16,837 nt of DNA from Pseudobdellovibrio sp. (GTDB taxonomy: Bacteria; Bdellovibrionota; Bdellovibrionia; Bdellovibrionales; Bdellovibrionaceae). Both the position numbers and the translations under genes were made by a program. The notes under the pieces are model-generated. The model searched no databases. It was not told the origin of the DNA and saw nothing but the letters and a program-made list of their open reading frames with translations. Positions 14,126-16,837 of this stretch are shown piece after piece (the stretch's first letter is position 1; each line of letters starts with the position of its first letter). The DNA lies in NCBI GenBank assembly GCA_025449725.1, contig JANWIU010000041.1, positions 1 to 16,837 on the forward strand. Direction: 5' to 3'.

Positions 14126-15682
14126 ATGAGCGACATGATGCTGAAAAAAATTGAAGAGCTCGACAAACGCAATGAAAAAGCCCTTGCCGGCGGCGGACCT
14201 GAACGCTTGGCCAAACACAAGCAAGGCGGACGACTTTCTGCCCGCGAACGCGTTGAAGTTTTATTAGATCCGGGAAGTTTTGTAGAAATGGACCGTTTTG
14301 TTACTCATCGTTGTAACAATTTCGGAATGGAAAAAGCTAAACCCTACGGCGACGGAATCATTACGGGTTACGGCCGCATCAACGGAAAATTAGTTTATCT
14401 TTCTTCGCAGGACTTCACTGTTACCGGCGGGTCTATGTCCCGCACGCAGGCCAACAAAATCTGTAAAGTGATGGACCTTGCCCTTAAAAACGGTGCGCCT
14501 TTTGTTTCTATCAATGATTCCGGCGGCGCACGCATTCAAGAAGGCATTGAGTCTCTCGGCGGTTATGCGGATATTTTCACGCGTAACACTTTAGCTTCCG
14601 GAGTGATCCCGCAAATTACGGCAATCATGGGCCCATGCGCAGGTGGAGCCGTCTATTCTCCTTCGATTACAGACTTTGTATTCATGGTTGAAAACACCAG
14701 CTACATGTTCGTGACCGGACCTGAAGTTATCAAAACCGTAACTCATGAAGATGTAACAAAAGAAGAACTGGGCGGAGCTTCCACTCACGCGCAGAAGTCC
14801 GGCGTTTGTCATTTTACAGCACGTGATGATAAACATTGTTTATTATTAATTCGCGAACTGATGAGCTTCTTGCCTTCAAATAATTTGGACGATTCTGTTT
14901 CGCTTGCTACAAAAGACCGTCCTGACCGAATTGTTGATTCTTTGAATACTTTAATTCCTGACAGTCCTAAAAAGCCTTACGACATGCTTCAGCTTATTTC
15001 TGAAGTTGTCGATGAGGGTTACTTTTTAGAAATTCACAAACAGTTTGCGCCAAATATTATCGTTGGCTTTTCACGCTTTAACGGCCGCCCTGTAGGCATT
15101 GTGGCGAATCAGCCGCAAGTGCTGGCAGGCTGCTTAAACATCGAAGCTTCCCGCAAAGCTGCGCGCTTTATCCGTTTCTGTGACGCTTTTAATATTCCTA
15201 TTGTTAGTTTCGTTGACGTTCCCGGATTCCTTCCGGGTAAAGATCAGGAATGGAACGGCATCATCACTCACGGAGCTAAATTACTTTACGCTTATGCAGA
15301 AGCCACTGTTCCTAAAGTGACATTGATTACTCGTAAAGCTTACGGTGGCGCTTATATCGTTATGGGTTCAAAACTTTTAAGAAGTGATGTGAACTTAGCT
15401 TTCCCTTCGGCAGAAATCGCCGTTATGGGTGCAGAAGGTGCTGTTAATATTATTCAGCGTGATGCGATTGCAAAAGCTAAAGATCCGGCGGCAGAGCGTG
15501 CTCGCTTAACTGCCGAATACGAAGAGATGTTCAGCAATCCTTATGTGTCAGCGGAACTAGGGTACACAGATGAAGTAATTGAGCCGGCTTTAACCCGCAA
15601 ACGTATTATTGATTCACTTGAAATGTTAAAAAACAAACGGGATATCATTCCGCCGAAAAAACACGGAAACATTCCGCTGTAA
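14126..15682 (+). CDS. acyl-CoA carboxylase, carboxyltransferase (beta) subunit
   Basis: A 518-residue crotonase-fold carboxyltransferase of the PccB/AccD5 type, with fused N- and C-terminal halves. It moves the carboxyl group from biotin to an acyl-CoA. Acyl-CoA oxyanion-site motifs are SGGARIQEG (132-140) and CAGGAVYSPS (171-180). Biotin-site motifs in the C half include VDVPGFLPG (363-371) and AYGGAYIVMGSK (405-416). The C-terminus KKHGNIPL is typical. At the position known in Streptomyces carboxylases to steer substrate choice (Asp in PccB, Ile in the acetyl-CoA-accepting AccB), this protein has Ile411. AGAGGA (14114-14119) fixes the start. The biotin carboxylase starts 11 bp downstream, so the two form one complex. 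A symbol such as pccB would overstate the specificity. Confidence 0.93.
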   Translation: MSDMMLKKIEELDKRNEKALAGGGPERLAKHKQGGRLSARERVEVLLDPGSFVEMDRFVTHRCNNFGMEKAKPYGDGIITGYGRINGKLVYLSSQDFTVTGGSMSRTQANKICKVMDLALKNGAPFVSINDSGGARIQEGIESLGGYADIFTRNTLASGVIPQITAIMGPCAGGAVYSPSITDFVFMVENTSYMFVTGPEVIKTVTHEDVTKEELGGASTHAQKSGVCHFTARDDKHCLLLIRELMSFLPSNNLDDSVSLATKDRPDRIVDSLNTLIPDSPKKPYDMLQLISEVVDEGYFLEIHKQFAPNIIVGFSRFNGRPVGIVANQPQVLAGCLNIEASRKAARFIRFCDAFNIPIVSFVDVPGFLPGKDQEWNGIITHGAKLLYAYAEATVPKVTLITRKAYGGAYIVMGSKLLRSDVNLAFPSAEIAVMGAEGAVNIIQRDAIAKAKDPAAERARLTAEYEEMFSNPYVSAELGYTDEVIEPALTRKRIIDSLEMLKNKRDIIPPKKHGNIPL

Positions 15683-15693
15683 GAGGTTTTACA

Positions 15694-16837
15694 ATGATCA
15701 CTCCTCCATTTAAAAAAATTCTGATTGCAAACCGCGGTGAAATCGCGATTCGTATTACCCGTGGATGTCGAGAGCTCGGCATTGCAACTGTGGCCGTATT
15801 TAGCGAAGCCGACCGCGATAGCCTTCATGTCTTTTTGGCAGACGAGGCCTACCACATTGGTCCTGCTCCCTCTAAAGAAAGTTATTTGAATTATCGTAAG
15901 ATTATCGAGGTCGCAAAGCAGGCCGGGGCGGATGCCATTCATCCTGGATACGGATATCTTTCGGAAAATCCGGTATTTGTGCGTGCCTGCCAGGCGGCCG
16001 GGATTACTTTTATCGGCCCCACTCCAGAAAATATGGAAGCCATGGGAGACAAAATTTCAGCCAAAACTCTCATGCGAAAAGCTAACGTTCCCCTTGTTCC
16101 CGGAAGCGACGGCGGAGTCGAATCGGTAGAGGAAGCTCAGGCTATAGCGAAGAAGATCGGCTACCCGGTTATTATTAAAGCTTCTGCCGGAGGCGGCGGT
16201 AAAGGAATGCGAGTAGTTCGCGCCGAGCCTGAACTTGAAAGTGCGTTTAGAGCCTGCCGTTCAGAAGGCCAAAATTATTTTGCAAACCCAACCGTTTATA
16301 TCGAACGTTTTATCAATGATCCAAAACATATCGAAATTCAGGTCTTCGGAGACACTCACGGCAATGTTGTTCATTTATTCGAACGTGAATGTTCTGTCCA
16401 ACGACGCCATCAAAAAATCATAGAGGAATCACCGTCACCGAGTGTTCCCAATGATGTTCGTCACAAAATGGGAGAAGCGGCTGTTCGCGCTGCAAAATCT
16501 ATCAACTATGTTGGCGCCGGAACGATTGAATTTATTTTTGATAATCAAACTAAAGAATTCTTCTTCATGGAGATGAACACCCGACTACAGGTAGAACATC
16601 CGATCACAGAACTTGTGACCGGCATTGACCTGGTGAAAGAACAGATCTGGGTCGCTAAAGGAAATCCCTTAAGTGTCACTCAAGCTGATATCCGTCAGAA
16701 AGGTCACGCTATTGAAGCCCGTATCTGCGCAGAAGATCCGGTAACTTACAAACCGAGCCCCGGCAAGATCCGCGCGTGCCGTCACCCGCAGGGGCCAGTT
16801 GTGCGTATCGATTCCTATGCTTACCCCGGTTCCGACG
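15694..16837 (+). CDS. acyl-CoA/acetyl-CoA carboxylase biotin carboxylase subunit (cut by window edge)
   Basis: The open frame from ATG 15694 runs off the right edge after 381 codons. It begins ITPPFKKILIANRGEIAIRI, the biotin carboxylase start. ATP-grasp features are HPGYGYLSENP (83-93), KASAGGGGKGMRVV (162-175), FERECSVQRRHQK (229-241), Glu279, and EMNTRLQVEHP (293-303) with catalytic Glu293, Asn295 and Arg297. It carboxylates biotin using ATP and bicarbonate and passes it to the adjacent carboxyltransferase. AGAGG at 15682-15686 overlaps the stop of the upstream gene. The edge hides whether this is a stand-alone AccC of about 450 residues or a longer alpha subunit ending in a biotin carrier domain (PccA/AccA type). 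Pairing with a fused beta subunit favours the latter, but only as inference. Confidence 0.94.
   Translation, partial: MITPPFKKILIANRGEIAIRITRGCRELGIATVAVFSEADRDSLHVFLADEAYHIGPAPSKESYLNYRKIIEVAKQAGADAIHPGYGYLSENPVFVRACQAAGITFIGPTPENMEAMGDKISAKTLMRKANVPLVPGSDGGVESVEEAQAIAKKIGYPVIIKASAGGGGKGMRVVRAEPELESAFRACRSEGQNYFANPTVYIERFINDPKHIEIQVFGDTHGNVVHLFERECSVQRRHQKIIEESPSPSVPNDVRHKMGEAAVRAAKSINYVGAGTIEFIFDNQTKEFFFMEMNTRLQVEHPITELVTGIDLVKEQIWVAKGNPLSVTQADIRQKGHAIEARICAEDPVTYKPSPGKIRACRHPQGPVVRIDSYAYPGSD

Noticed and set aside
1..16837. CRISPR arrays, insertion sequences, tRNA genes, integrases
   Set aside because: No regular direct repeats with spacers, no transposase frames, no terminal repeats and no tRNA-like cloverleaf were seen.

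Overview
The window looks like ordinary chromosome from a Gram-negative, predatory-type bacterium. I suspect Bdellovibrionota (Bdellovibrio or Pseudobdellovibrio relatives). The grounds are moderately AT-rich coding sequence, a retraction-type PilT, a CHASE4 kinase paired with a response regulator carrying an HD-GYP-like output, an L21 with a long basic tail, and small secreted or lipid-anchored proteins. This placement is inference; there is no rRNA or tRNA gene here to confirm it.

Left part (1-6749). On the minus strand lie rng (RNase G), then rplU (L21) and rpmA (L27, running off the left edge). This order is familiar from many bacteria, but here rng is separated from rplU by a three-gene plus-strand block (999-5216). 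The block holds a Fic-family protein whose catalytic parts have been lost but whose DNA-binding C-terminus is kept, then a CHASE4/HAMP histidine kinase, then a receiver plus HD-GYP-like response regulator 20 bp downstream. The Fic-like gene begins inside a near-perfect 27-bp inverted repeat that also touches a plausible -10 box.

Middle (6827-11189). A secreted eight-cysteine protein of unknown function lies upstream of rng on the same strand. It is divergent from pilT, the twitching ATPase. The pilT upstream region contains a good match to a sigma-28 (FliA) promoter. pilT is followed by a nucleoside salvage pair, pdp (pyrimidine-nucleoside phosphorylase) and punA (purine-nucleoside phosphorylase). 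Hairpins sit at the pilT stop codon and just before the pdp start.

Right part (11486-16837). A lipoprotein subtilisin-like protease with an altered Asp motif is followed by asnS, then closely spaced genes for an acyl-CoA carboxylase carboxyltransferase subunit and its biotin carboxylase partner, which runs off the right edge. The residue that tunes acyl-CoA choice in the carboxyltransferase is isoleucine, which argues against a strict propionyl-CoA enzyme.

No CRISPR array, insertion sequence, tRNA or rRNA was seen. The strongest candidate for something undescribed is the Fic pseudoenzyme with its overlapping palindrome, which looks like a self-regulating transcription factor derived from a toxin-like enzyme family.
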